Assembly: GCA_900757505.1 (NCBI GenBank)
Contig: CAAEOE010000035.1
Coordinates: forward strand, 4,520 to 68,519
DNA length: 64,000 nucleotides
Origin: an uncultured Collinsella sp.
GTDB lineage: Bacteria > Actinomycetota > Coriobacteriia > Coriobacteriales > Coriobacteriaceae
Reading direction: 5' to 3'
Each line of letters opens with the position of its first letter. The stretch's first letter is position 1. Shown piece by piece: positions 25,111-33,940 of the stretch. Under the pieces are notes generated by a model. The model did not search any database, was not told the origin of the DNA, and saw only the letters and a program-made list of their open reading frames with translations. The position numbers and the translations under genes were made by a program.

Positions 25111-27235
25111 GCGTTTCTGGTCTAGACGCGTTTTGACGCACCGTCCGAGCTGCCATCGCAAGCGAGGCGGCTTTATGGGTCGAGCCGGTGTCGATCTGTT
25201 TATCGAAGACGGCGCCTATACCACGCTTTCTTCTGCCGTGGTCATCCTAGTGGTGCTCACATTGTTGTTTTCGTCGACCGCGGCGATATGGAGCATGTCG
25301 CGTGCCGGGGACGCCCAGGTGGCGGCCGATAGCGGCGCGCTGGCGGGTGCCAACGTAGTGTCGTCCTATCACACGGCTGCCACGGTGGTTGATGCGAGTA
25401 TCTTGAGTCTGGGGCTGGCGGGGTTTGCCACGATCGGGACGGGCCTGGTCGCCATCCTCATCCCGGGTGCCGAGCCGGTTGCCGGCAATATGGTCGACAC
25501 CGGGATCGAGATCATTAAAACGCGCAACAAGTTTGCCAAAAGCGCATCGGAAGGCTTACAGAAAATCGAGATGGCTCTGCCGTATCTGATCGCCGCGCGT
25601 GCCACGCAGGCGGTGTCGGCGCAGGATACCGATAGTGTGACCTATACCGGTACGGCGCTTGCCGTGCCCAGGACATCCGAGTCGGACTTTGCTGCGCTCA
25701 AAGGGTCAGAGATCTCGACCGATACCATTAAAGACACATCAGATGATTTAGAGCGTGCGGCCGAGGAGCTGCGGAAGGCTTCTGAGGACACGGCGAAGGC
25801 TAAAGAGCGTGCTTGGCTGGCGGATTGTGGTGGGTCTGACAAGGGCTCGGTCGGCAGCTGTTCTTGCATGTGGGAGCGCGCGAAAAGCCTAACGGATCTC
25901 TCCGGTGTTCAAAATCCGCATTACTCATCGAGCGTTACGTGGGAGCCTCAAGTTGCCCTTGATCGCGCGAAGGACTACTACCATTGGCGTCTGACAAATG
26001 AGAAGCCCCAGGGCTCGAGTGTCGAGATGAAGGCAGAGTCTGCGGCGCGTAAGGCGTTTTATACCTATGCGAACGCGGAGGTCGATCGGGCATATATAAC
26101 CGAGAACGGAGACAGGGTTTCCTCCTATATTCCGCTGCTGCCGCGCAACTCTGATGAGGTTCGGGCGACGGAACTCTATACCGATGCGGTGTGGCCGACT
26201 AGCGTGAACGATGACAAGGCGTATCTGCATTACGGGACGACCTGCCCTAACTATAAGAAAGGGACGCCGAGCGGATTTGCTTCGGTTGCCGATTACGATG
26301 GACAGGATAAATGCAGCAAATGCCATTTTGGCGTTTTGTCGCTTGGTACTGTTGCGGCGCCTTCAACCTCTATCGAAAACGGCTTCGAGTATCACTTTGA
26401 CAAGTTTAAAGACGCCCTGGAGGACTACGTCGACTGTCGCAACAAGGAGCTCGAGCTCGAGCGTCAGACCGAGGACGAAGCCGACCGTGCGGGCAATGCG
26501 TTCGATACCGCCATCAAAGAACTTTCCGGTGAGCGCCCGCGTATCGCTCCGCCCGGTCGCAACGGCGTGGTTGCCTTTGCGGTTTCGGGTGCCATCTCGA
26601 GCTCCGATGAACTCAACTCTTCGTTTAACACGGCAGTCAGACTTGGCGATCGCGGTGCCATCTCTGCCGCGGTGCTGGCGCCCGATGGGGCGACGGCGCA
26701 AAACAACGTGCTTTCGCGATTTTTCTCGACATTGAAGGAACGCTCGGGCGGCGTTGCCGGCGTGCTCGACGGCGTCATGGATGTCTGGGGGCGGCTGCTT
26801 GTGGGATACGGAGACATCCAAGGTTCGGCCGACGAACTTATGGACGAGATGATTAAAGGCCTAGGAGGGGGCAGCGGCGCGTTGGGCTCCATTGCATCGT
26901 GGCTCGGCGATACCGTTTCGGCGTCCGTGGCGGCGCTGGGTTTGGAACCGTGCGACTTGCGCCTGCGAAAGCCGGTGCTGACTGATTCCGCCAACGTCAT
27001 TAAGAGCCCGGGGTCTGACATTGCTGGTCTCTCTCAAGCGCAAGACAAACTGCGAAGTATTCCGTTGGGCGTGACCGATCCCAAGGCGCTTTGCGAGGCG
27101 TTGGAATATCAAGTCGAACGCACCATCAGCGGTACGGTGTTCACGCTTGCGGAGATTCCTCTGCCCGGCGGCGGCTCCATCCCGCTCACCGTCGATGTCG
27201 CCACGCTGGTTGGCGCTCTGGGCGGTGGGTCGTAA
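25082..27235 (+). CDS. Large TadG-like pilus protein
   Basis: 717 residues. One N-terminal helix (about 45-70, AVVILVVLTLLFSSTAAIW) lies within EDGAYTTLSS...ADSGALAGANVV, as in TadG-like Tad proteins. The large external region has long helical stretches rich in Glu/Lys/Ala. It contains two Cys clusters, CGGSDKGSVGSCSC and KCSKCHFG, which could form disulfides or bind a metal. It overlaps tadE by 29 bp and shares one base with the next gene. An adhesive or tip role is an inference from size and topology. Confidence 0.65.
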   Translation: MIRGLLHGIKRFWSRRVLTHRPSCHRKRGGFMGRAGVDLFIEDGAYTTLSSAVVILVVLTLLFSSTAAIWSMSRAGDAQVAADSGALAGANVVSSYHTAATVVDASILSLGLAGFATIGTGLVAILIPGAEPVAGNMVDTGIEIIKTRNKFAKSASEGLQKIEMALPYLIAARATQAVSAQDTDSVTYTGTALAVPRTSESDFAALKGSEISTDTIKDTSDDLERAAEELRKASEDTAKAKERAWLADCGGSDKGSVGSCSCMWERAKSLTDLSGVQNPHYSSSVTWEPQVALDRAKDYYHWRLTNEKPQGSSVEMKAESAARKAFYTYANAEVDRAYITENGDRVSSYIPLLPRNSDEVRATELYTDAVWPTSVNDDKAYLHYGTTCPNYKKGTPSGFASVADYDGQDKCSKCHFGVLSLGTVAAPSTSIENGFEYHFDKFKDALEDYVDCRNKELELERQTEDEADRAGNAFDTAIKELSGERPRIAPPGRNGVVAFAVSGAISSSDELNSSFNTAVRLGDRGAISAAVLAPDGATAQNNVLSRFFSTLKERSGGVAGVLDGVMDVWGRLLVGYGDIQGSADELMDEMIKGLGGGSGALGSIASWLGDTVSASVAALGLEPCDLRLRKPVLTDSANVIKSPGSDIAGLSQAQDKLRSIPLGVTDPKALCEALEYQVERTISGTVFTLAEIPLPGGGSIPLTVDVATLVGALGGGS

Positions 27236-27711
27236 TGAGTATCCGCATGCGTCTGCGCGAGGAGCGCGCCCAAGCGACGGTGGAGATAGCAGTGGTTACG
27301 CCCGTTTTGCTGGTGCTGGCACTCATCGTATACAACGTCATGATCTTTGCCAGCGCTGTCGCGCGCTTCGACCGCGTGGTGCCCGACATCGTGTTGGCGC
27401 ACGCCGTGGCGCCGAGCGGGGAGGGCGACGAAAGCTCTGTCGATGCCTCGGCGACGGTCCGGACTCAAATTCTGAATGCCATGGAAGGCTATGACTTGCA
27501 GATCGAAGTGTCGAGCGAGCAAGGCGCGGAGGCATCGGATGGTGGCCTGCTCTCCCTATCCGGTACGTTTAGGACCTACACCTGCACCATGCACTATGAG
27601 CCGTGGCCGACTTCTCTCAGCATCGCTGGCGTTCCGCTGGGGGCGCCGACAACGTTGTCGCACGAGCGCGCGGTGACGGTCGATCCATGGCGTCCGGGGG
27701 TGGTCATGTGA
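27235..27711 (+). CDS. TadE-like minor pilin
   Basis: 158 residues. Near the N-terminus EERAQATVEIAVVTPVLLVLALIVYNV shows the TadE signature with conserved Glu. A beta-rich domain follows. The ATG overlaps the preceding stop by one base (taATG). This is the fourth prepilin-like protein of the locus. Confidence 0.75.
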   Translation: MSIRMRLREERAQATVEIAVVTPVLLVLALIVYNVMIFASAVARFDRVVPDIVLAHAVAPSGEGDESSVDASATVRTQILNAMEGYDLQIEVSSEQGAEASDGGLLSLSGTFRTYTCTMHYEPWPTSLSIAGVPLGAPTTLSHERAVTVDPWRPGVVM

Positions 27712-28067
27712 CCGCGGTCTCGTCCTACATCGCCTACGCGCGGGCACTCAATAGGCTGGGCTGGACGCCGGCCGAGTTTGCGGTGGCGGAGTCGTTTGCC
27801 GTGCGCCTGCGCGGCATGCTGGGACGGTGTCCGGTTGCCGCCAACGGTCTGCCGCTCGTCATGGCATTTCCACGCTGCTCTTCGGTCCATACGTGTTTTA
27901 TGGCCTATCCCATCGATATCGCCTTTATCGATGCACGTGGCTATGTCCTCGTATGCTACGAAAACGTACGTCCCTGGCGTATGTGCTCCTGCCCCGGCGC
28001 CTGGGCCGTACTAGAGCGTCCTTCAATCATTGTTTCGACCCCTGCTCTCCAACGCGTGCCGGCTTAA
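27708..28067 (+). CDS. DUF192 family protein at the end of the tad operon
   Basis: 119 residues. MAFPRCSSVHTCFMAYPIDIAFID and VLVCYENVRPWRM match the DUF192 beta-barrel family (characteristic H-x-C/T-F-M-x-P-ID block). The GTG overlaps the stop of the preceding gene by 4 bp, so it is part of the operon. The biochemical role is unknown to me; DUF192 genes near tad clusters occur in other bacteria, which supports a pilus-related function. Confidence 0.7.
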   Translation: MTAVSSYIAYARALNRLGWTPAEFAVAESFAVRLRGMLGRCPVAANGLPLVMAFPRCSSVHTCFMAYPIDIAFIDARGYVLVCYENVRPWRMCSCPGAWAVLERPSIIVSTPALQRVPA

Positions 28068-28125
28068 GAATTGGCGACAGCGGACTTTCGTCATACGAAA
28101 TTGGGTAAGATGGAGGAGAAGATGC

Positions 28126-28391
28126 ATGGATGTTGAGATCCATCCCAACGCTAAAAAGCACCTGACGGAAAAGCAGGTGCTTAGCGCTTGGCTTGCGGTT
28201 ACTGAGTGCATTCGTCGCGAGCCGAAGGACGAGCCGCCGAGATGGCTTGCGATTGGATGGCTCCCAGACGGACGAAGCGTGGAGCTTGTCGCGGTCGAGC
28301 TTGTCCGTGGGGGCTTATCATTCATGCCTTGTCTCCAGTCCAGAAGAAATTTTGGCAGGAGATTGAACGGGCTCGGCAAAGGGGTCGATGA
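28126..28391 (+). pseudogene. Toxin-like gene of a toxin-antitoxin pair, frameshifted at a G-run
   Basis: ATG 28126 follows GGAGGAG. The first 62 residues (MDVEIHPNAKKHLT..., then PPRWLAIGWLPDGRSVELVAVELVRGG) resemble small actinobacterial toxin-like proteins found beside ribbon-helix-helix antitoxins. The matching C-terminus, LIIHALSPVQKKFWQEIERA, is in the -1 frame and ends at 28391, overlapping the antitoxin ATG by 4 bp as a normal operon would. The frames switch at five Gs (28309-28313); six Gs would join them. Unshifted, the frame runs to 28416 with an unrelated tail. This is a true loss, a phase-variable tract, or a sequencing error. Confidence 0.6.
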
Positions 28392-28675
28392 TGGGCAAGA
28401 CGTATACGGCCGCTAATGGTCAGGTTGTAACGGATGAAATGATTGACGCGTGGTGCGAGTCGTACGAGCGCGGAGAGTTTCCGGATGGCGAACACACCGT
28501 TGGTGGGATCGTGCATGGACGGCCCCCACTCTCAGGTGAGGGGACGGCAACGCTGTCGGTCAAGATTCCTCTGGGAATGAAGGAGGCCATTCGTCGACGG
28601 GCGGCTGCCGAGGGGATGACGCCAAGTGAGTTTGCCCGTGCGACTCTGAGCGAAAAACTTCTTGCTGCCGGCTGA
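28388..28675 (+). CDS. Ribbon-helix-helix antitoxin-like protein
   Basis: 95 residues. The C-terminal 45 residues (TATLSVKIPLGMKEAIRRRA, then EGMTPSEFARATLSEKL) have the pattern of a CopG/RHH DNA-binding domain: a beta strand followed by two helices. The N-terminal half (TDEMIDAWCESYERGEFPDG) is typical of antitoxins of this pair type and likely contacts the toxin. A second in-frame ATG is at 28391. Confidence 0.65.
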   Translation: MMGKTYTAANGQVVTDEMIDAWCESYERGEFPDGEHTVGGIVHGRPPLSGEGTATLSVKIPLGMKEAIRRRAAAEGMTPSEFARATLSEKLLAAG

Positions 28676-28738
28676 TGCCTCTGACGTGCCGATTTAAAGA
28701 ACCGAGGCTGTGCTCAAAAACTTTTTTGAAATTCTCGG

Positions 28739-28766
28739 TTGACCGGAACGCGTCCTTGGTTATACT
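28739..28766 (+). promoter_or_regulatory. Promoter of tRNA-Phe
   Basis: TTGACC (28739-28744) and TATACT (28761-28766) are separated by 16 bases and end about 32 bases before the mature tRNA. Confidence 0.7.
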
Positions 28767-28798
28767 AATCAAGCCTTGAAACAAGGCACACCTCAAAT

Positions 28799-28854
<56 letters not shown>

Positions 28855-28871
<17 letters not shown>

Positions 28872-29106
28872 CCTTGAATTGACTAGGACCTCTGCAAAGG
28901 GGTCCTTTTCTTTTATGTAGCCCTCGCACGGAATCGAACCCCGTGAGGGCGCGGAGCTGAGTAAACGCGTAAGCGTTTGCCAGCGCAGCTCGCAAGGCGC
29001 GTAAGCGCCGCAGCGGTCCGTCCGCGCAGCGCGCGGACGCGATTCCCTTCCCCGCCACCTTGAATTGACTAGGACCTCTGCAAAGGGGTCCTTTTCTTTT
29101 ATGTAG
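28855..29106 (+). repeat. tRNA-Phe trailer repeat unit (T1)
   Basis: A 66-bp segment comprising the tRNA 3' end from the T-loop, the trailer and the terminator (28855-28920) recurs without change at 29041-29106, a period of 186 bp. Between the copies lie an antisense copy of the tRNA-Phe T-arm (28930-28942, GGAATCGAACCCC) and three hairpins. P1 is GAGCTG/CAGCTC (28954, 28986) enclosing AAACGC/GCGTTT. P2 is GGCGC/GCGCC (28996, 29005). P3 is GTCCGCG/CGCGGAC (29020, 29032). This fills most of the 480-bp gap before the next gene. Confidence 0.85.
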
Positions 29107-29112
29107 GGTTCT

Positions 29113-29162
29113 GCGGAAACTGCGTCCCAGAATAAGGGCTCAGAACGGGACACACTTTCCGG
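29113..29162. repeat. Imperfect inverted repeat upstream of the GH5-like gene
   Basis: GCGGAAACTGCGTCCC (29113-29128) faces GGGACACACTTTCCGG (29147-29162) across 18 bases. The remaining 190 bp to the gene contain a possible -10 (TATACT at about 29284) and nothing else recognised. Confidence 0.5.
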
Positions 29163-29354
29163 TGCCTGCCTCCGGCGCGCGTACACACCTCGTCGCACCA
29201 TTCCGAGTCCGTCTGCTCCCAGACATTCCTCCCACTTTCGCGTCACTTTGCAGACCGTTCGGTCGCCTGTCCGCACACGCGGGTATACTCAAAACGATAC
29301 TTATCCTACGCAATACGATGCGGGTTCGACCTGCATGATCCGAAGGGGGCAGTG

Positions 29355-30416
29355 ATGGAGAGGATACTCGGCGTTAATCTCTCTGGCTGGTTTATTCCCG
29401 AGCCTTGGGTGACCCCGTCGCTGTACGCGGCGACCGGTGCATCCAACGCGGCTGAGCTACAGGAGGCCATGGGTACCGCCGCCTATAACGAGCGCATGCG
29501 CCGCCATTACGAGACGTTTGTGAGCGAGGACGATTTTCGCCGCATGGCGCAGATCGGTCTCAATGCCGTGCGTCTGCCGGTGCCCTGGTATGCCTTTGGC
29601 TCACAGGAGTCCGATGCCTCCTACATATCGGTTGTCGATTACATCGACCGCGCAATTGAGTGGGCTGCCAAGTACGACATCCGCGTGCTGCTCGATCTGG
29701 CAACCGTGCCCGGTGGCCAGGGCGATTCCAACGATTCGCCCACCACGCCGGAGGCTGTTGCCGAGTGGCATTCGTCCACCAACGGCCGTCATGTCGCACT
29801 CGACGTGCTCGAGCGCTTGGCCGATCGCTATGGCGAGGCCGAGAGCCTGCTGGGCATTGAGCTGCTGGACACGCCGCAGATGAGCGTTCGCAAGAGCCTC
29901 TTCACCATGACGGATGGCATTCCTGCTCACTACCTGCGCAATTTCTATCGCGATGCCTACGAGCTCGTCCGTTCGTATATGCCCGAGGATAAGATCGTCG
30001 TCTTCTCGTCGTCGGGGCATCCCAGCGAGTGGAAGCATTTTATGCGCGGCGCCAAGTACAAGAACGTCTACATGGACCTTCACCTGTACCATTACCGCGA
30101 CGAGTATGCGCTCGACATCACGAGCCCTCGCGGGCTGACGACGGCGATTTCGCGTAACAAGCGCGAGCTTAAAGAAGCGATTTCGACTGGGTTCCCCGTG
30201 CTGGTGGGCGAATGGTCGGGCGCGGCGATCTTTGCCAACTCGTCGGTTACGCCCGAGGGCCGCAATGCCTACGAGCGCGTGTTTATCGCCAACCAGCTGG
30301 CTTCGTTTGCGCCGGCTGCCGGTTGGTTCTTCCAAACGTGGAAGACCGAGAAGCGCATTGCAGCATGGGACGCCCGCGCGGCGCTCGGTACGCTCGAGCG
30401 CGGCATGATTGAATAG
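29355..30416 (+). CDS. Glycoside hydrolase family 5-like protein lacking the canonical acid/base
   Basis: 353 residues, no signal peptide, so likely cytoplasmic. The TIM-barrel pattern resembles exo-beta-1,3-glucanase-type GH5: GVNLSGWF at the N-terminus, MAQIGLNAVRLPVPWYAF, DLHLYHY and the nucleophile strand FPVLVGEWSG (about 285). The strand-4 motif, normally N-E-P, reads IELLDTP (about 170-176), so the usual catalytic Asn-Glu pair is Asp-Thr. The protein may be a lectin-like or regulatory relative, or use another acid. ATG at 29355 follows GAAGGGGG. It is 6 bp upstream of rsmI. Confidence 0.75.
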   Translation: MERILGVNLSGWFIPEPWVTPSLYAATGASNAAELQEAMGTAAYNERMRRHYETFVSEDDFRRMAQIGLNAVRLPVPWYAFGSQESDASYISVVDYIDRAIEWAAKYDIRVLLDLATVPGGQGDSNDSPTTPEAVAEWHSSTNGRHVALDVLERLADRYGEAESLLGIELLDTPQMSVRKSLFTMTDGIPAHYLRNFYRDAYELVRSYMPEDKIVVFSSSGHPSEWKHFMRGAKYKNVYMDLHLYHYRDEYALDITSPRGLTTAISRNKRELKEAISTGFPVLVGEWSGAAIFANSSVTPEGRNAYERVFIANQLASFAPAAGWFFQTWKTEKRIAAWDARAALGTLERGMIE

Positions 30417-30422
30417 GTTGAT

Positions 30423-31301
30423 ATGACGCAAAACAGCGCCCATACGGGCAAACTCTATGTGGTCGGCACGCCCATCGGCAACCTGGGCGACCTGTCCCCG
30501 CGCGTTGGTGAGGCCTTTGCCGCTGCTGATGCCATCTGCTGCGAAGACACGCGTGTGACGTCAAAGCTACTGATGCACCTGGGCATTTCCAAGCCGCTTG
30601 TCCGTTGCGACGAGAATGTGATCGCCAGCCGCGCCGCCGGCCTGGTCGACCGTCTGCTGGCGGGGGAGACCCTCGCTTTTGCCTCGGACGCCGGCATGCC
30701 GAGCGTGTCCGATCCCGGCCAGGCGCTGGTCGAGGCGGCGCGTGAGGCCGATGTGCCCGTCGAAGTTATTCCCGGGCCCTCTGCTTGCGTCACGGCGCTT
30801 GTTTCGTCCGGCATTCCCTGCGAGCATTTTTTCTTCGAGGGCTTTTTGGGCCGAAAGCACGGCGACCGTGTGCGCCGTTTGCAGCGCCTTGCCGTGGTGC
30901 CCGGCGCACTCATCTTCTACGAGTCTCCACATCGCATCGTGGCGACGCTCGAGGCCGTGGCGGAGGTCTTTCCCCAGCGTGAGGTTGCCGTCTGCCGCGA
31001 ACTCACCAAGCTGCACGAGGAGGTCTTGCGCGGGCCCGCTGACCAGCTTGCCGAGGAGCTGCGTGCTCGCGGCGAGGTAAAGGGCGAGATTGCGCTGGTC
31101 ATCGCGCCACCGAGCGAGGATGAGGAGGCCGGTATCGTGCCGGTCGGCGCCACGGCAGCGGATCCCGACGAGGCCCTGCGCGAGGATATCCGCGCCGCGC
31201 TCGAGGAGGGGGAGCCCGCGTCTGCGGTGGCCAAGCGCCTGTCTCAGAAGTATTCGCGCCGCAAGCGCGATGTCTATGCCATGGTGCTCGATATGCAATA
31301 G
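30423..31301 (+). CDS. rsmI: 16S rRNA (cytidine(1402)-2'-O)-methyltransferase
   Basis: 292 residues of the tetrapyrrole-methylase fold. KLYVVGTPIGNLGDLSPR, CCEDTRVTSKLL, the SAM-binding FASDAGMPSVSDPG and VIPGPSA are all characteristic of RsmI. The C-terminal tail contains the short helical motif ending in SRRKRDVYAM. It lies 6 bp after the GH5-like gene and 70 bp before metG. Confidence 0.96.
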   Translation: MTQNSAHTGKLYVVGTPIGNLGDLSPRVGEAFAAADAICCEDTRVTSKLLMHLGISKPLVRCDENVIASRAAGLVDRLLAGETLAFASDAGMPSVSDPGQALVEAAREADVPVEVIPGPSACVTALVSSGIPCEHFFFEGFLGRKHGDRVRRLQRLAVVPGALIFYESPHRIVATLEAVAEVFPQREVAVCRELTKLHEEVLRGPADQLAEELRARGEVKGEIALVIAPPSEDEEAGIVPVGATAADPDEALREDIRAALEEGEPASAVAKRLSQKYSRRKRDVYAMVLDMQ

Positions 31302-31370
31302 ATGGAGGATATCCAGCCCTTGCGCTAGAATCATCCTCTGTATGCAACGTTTTTCTGGAGGACAAACCCC

Positions 31371-32972
31371 ATGGATCAAAGCAAGCCTTCGTTCTTTATC
31401 ACGACGCCCATCTACTACGTCAACGCCGATCCGCACCTGGGCACGGCTTATTCCACCATCATCGCCGACGTTCAGGCTCGCTATCGCCGTTCCGCCGGCT
31501 ATAACGTCAAGTTCCTGACCGGCATGGACGAGCACGGCGAGAAGGTCGCCGAGGCCGCAGCCAAGCATGGCATGACGCCGCAGGAGTGGACCGATAGCCA
31601 GGCCCCGCACTTCAAGGAGCTTTGGAGCAAGCTCGAGATTTCCAACGACGACTTCATCCGCACCACCGAGCCGCGCCAGCATCATGCCGTGCAGTACCTG
31701 TGGGAGCGCATGAAGGAGTCCGGTTACCTGTATAAGGGCAGCTACGACGGTTGGTATTGCGTGCCTGACGAGACCTACTTCACTGATACGCAGGTCCAGA
31801 AGGGCGACGAGGAGTACGGCAGCGTCGGCCAGCATCTATGCCCCGACTGCCACCGTCCGCTTGAGCGCGTCCAGGAGGAGTCCTACTTCTTTAAGCTTTC
31901 CGCCTTCCAGGACAAGCTTCTCAAGCTCTATGACGAGCACCCCGACTTTGTCGAGCCTGCGTTCCGCATGAACGAGGTTCGCAGCTTTGTCGAGGGCGGC
32001 CTCAACGACCTTTCCGTGAGTCGCACGAGCTTTGACTGGGGCATCCAGGTTCCGTTTGACGAGGGCCATGTGACCTATGTATGGTTTGACGCGCTGCTCA
32101 ACTATATGACGGCCGTCGGCTACGGTGTCGACACCGACGAGGCGCGTGCCGAGCTGGCCTATCGCTGGCCCGCGCAGTTCCACATCGTGGGTAAGGACAT
32201 CATCCGCTTCCACTGCGTCATTTGGCCCGCCATGCTCATGGCCATCGGCGAGGCCCTGCCCGAGCACGTCTTTGCCCACGGCTTCCTGACCGTGCGCAAT
32301 GCCGAGACCGGCAAGGCCGAGAAGATGTCCAAGAGCCGCGGTAACGCCATCGCTCCGCAGGACGTTATCGACATGCTGGGCGTCGAGGGCTATCGCTACT
32401 ACTTTATGACCGACGTCGTTCCCGGTACCGACGGCGCTATCAGCTTCGATCGCATGGAGCAGGTCTACAACGCCGACCTGGCCAACAGCTGGGGCAACCT
32501 TATCTCGCGTTCGCTCAACATGAGCGGCAAGTACTTTGACGGTTGCGCGCCCGCCAAGCCCGCATCGTTCGATGCGTTCGACAACCCGCTGGCAAAGATC
32601 GCCGATGGCCTGGTCGACCGCTACATGGCCAAGATGGACGTGCTCGATTACGGCGGAGCCAAGGACGAGGTTATGGAGCTCATCCACGCCGCCAACCACT
32701 ACATCGAGGACTCCGAGCCTTGGGCGCTTGCCAAGGATGAGGCTAAGGCTGACGAGCTGGCATTTGTGATCTACAACCTGCTCGAGGCCATCCGCATTGC
32801 CGCTCACCTGCTGATGCCGCTCATGCCTCAGACCTCTGCCGAAGCCCTGCGCCGCCTGTCCTGCGAGGACGAGGCCGCGAGCGACGACCTCAAGGGCATT
32901 TGCGCTTGGGGCCTGCTTGCCGGTGGTCAGCCCGTCGAGAAGGGTGAGCCGCTGTTCCCGCGTCTGGGCTAA
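31371..32972 (+). CDS. metG: Methionine--tRNA ligase
   Basis: Class I aminoacyl-tRNA synthetase, 533 residues. ITTPIYYVNADPHLGTAYS carries the HIGH-equivalent (HLGT), KMSKS is at about 319-323, and a CPDC pair (about 158) represents the zinc knuckle remnant. There is no C-terminal EMAP/OB dimerisation domain, giving the short form. A strong GGAGG precedes the ATG. Confidence 0.97.
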   Translation: MDQSKPSFFITTPIYYVNADPHLGTAYSTIIADVQARYRRSAGYNVKFLTGMDEHGEKVAEAAAKHGMTPQEWTDSQAPHFKELWSKLEISNDDFIRTTEPRQHHAVQYLWERMKESGYLYKGSYDGWYCVPDETYFTDTQVQKGDEEYGSVGQHLCPDCHRPLERVQEESYFFKLSAFQDKLLKLYDEHPDFVEPAFRMNEVRSFVEGGLNDLSVSRTSFDWGIQVPFDEGHVTYVWFDALLNYMTAVGYGVDTDEARAELAYRWPAQFHIVGKDIIRFHCVIWPAMLMAIGEALPEHVFAHGFLTVRNAETGKAEKMSKSRGNAIAPQDVIDMLGVEGYRYYFMTDVVPGTDGAISFDRMEQVYNADLANSWGNLISRSLNMSGKYFDGCAPAKPASFDAFDNPLAKIADGLVDRYMAKMDVLDYGGAKDEVMELIHAANHYIEDSEPWALAKDEAKADELAFVIYNLLEAIRIAAHLLMPLMPQTSAEALRRLSCEDEAASDDLKGICAWGLLAGGQPVEKGEPLFPRLG

Positions 32973-33013
32973 GACGCCGCGCGCCATATCGGCAATTTGC
33001 TGTTTAGATGTAA

Positions 33014-33047
33014 GGGCATGGCCGCAACGGTCCATGCCCTTTTGTTT
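33014..33047 (+). terminator. Terminator after metG
   Basis: GGGCATGG (33014-33021) pairs with CCATGCCC (33032-33039), followed by TTTTGTTT. Confidence 0.85.
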
Positions 33048-33079
33048 CAAGACGCCGCCATCATGCTAAGGAGGCAACT

Positions 33080-33940
33080 ATGACAACTTCGCCTTTGGCA
33101 AACCCCACGGCAACAAGGGAGCTGCTGGAGGAGTTTGGCCTTGCGACCAAGCATCGCCTGGGCCAGAACTTCCTGATCGACAACCATGTAATTGAGCGCA
33201 TTTGCGAGCTTTCCGAGCTCACGGGCGATGAGCGCGTGCTCGAGGTTGGCCCGGGCGTTGGTACGCTCACGCTCGCGCTGCTGCAGGAGGCGGCGTGCGT
33301 CACGTCGATCGAGGCCGATCCCGAACTCGAACCGGTGCTCGATGCCCATGCCGCCGACTATGCCAACTTCCGCTTTATCATGGGCGACGCGCTCAAGGTG
33401 ACGACGGGGCAGATTGAGCAGGCTGCAGGCGGTGAGCCGACGGTATTTGTCGCGAACCTGCCCTATAACGTGGCGGCGACGATCATCCTGCAGTTCTTCC
33501 AGACGATGCCCGCGCTCAAGCGTGCCGTGGTCATGGTTCAAAAGGAGGTTGCCGATCGCATTGCCGCGGTGCCGGGTAACAAGACCTATGGCGGCTACAC
33601 GGCAAAGCTCGGCCTGTATGCGCAGGTTACGGGTCGCTTTGAGGTGCCGCCACGTTGCTTTATGCCGGCACCGCACGTGGACTCGGCCGTCGTGCGTATC
33701 GACCGTGTTGACGGCGTGGCGCCCGAAGGACTCGATCGCGAGTTTGTGGCCCGCGTGATTGATGCTGCATTTGCTCAGCGCCGCAAGACCATCCGCAATT
33801 CCATGAGCGCCAACGGCTTTGCCAAGGACGTGCTCGACGCCGCCTTTGAGGCTTGCGGTATCGCACCCACCACGCGCGCAGAAACGCTTGATGTTGCCGA
33901 CTTTATCCGCCTGGCTCAGGAGCTCATCCATGATGCCTAA
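33080..33940 (+). CDS. rsmA: 16S rRNA dimethyladenosine transferase
   Basis: RsmA/KsgA dimethylates A1518/A1519 of 16S rRNA. 286 residues. KHRLGQNFLID, the SAM-binding VLEVGPGVGTLTLAL (about 56) and the catalytic ANLPYNVA (about 126) are intact. The ATG follows AAGGAGG. The end overlaps the tatD-family gene by 11 bp; metG-tatD-rsmA clustering is common in Gram-positive genomes. Confidence 0.96.
   Translation: MTTSPLANPTATRELLEEFGLATKHRLGQNFLIDNHVIERICELSELTGDERVLEVGPGVGTLTLALLQEAACVTSIEADPELEPVLDAHAADYANFRFIMGDALKVTTGQIEQAAGGEPTVFVANLPYNVAATIILQFFQTMPALKRAVVMVQKEVADRIAAVPGNKTYGGYTAKLGLYAQVTGRFEVPPRCFMPAPHVDSAVVRIDRVDGVAPEGLDREFVARVIDAAFAQRRKTIRNSMSANGFAKDVLDAAFEACGIAPTTRAETLDVADFIRLAQELIHDA

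Noticed and set aside
28309..28313. Programmed -1 frameshift as the certain explanation for the toxin
   Set aside because: G-rich slippery sites are unusual and no downstream stimulatory structure was seen; mutation or sequencing error is at least as likely, so it is left open.
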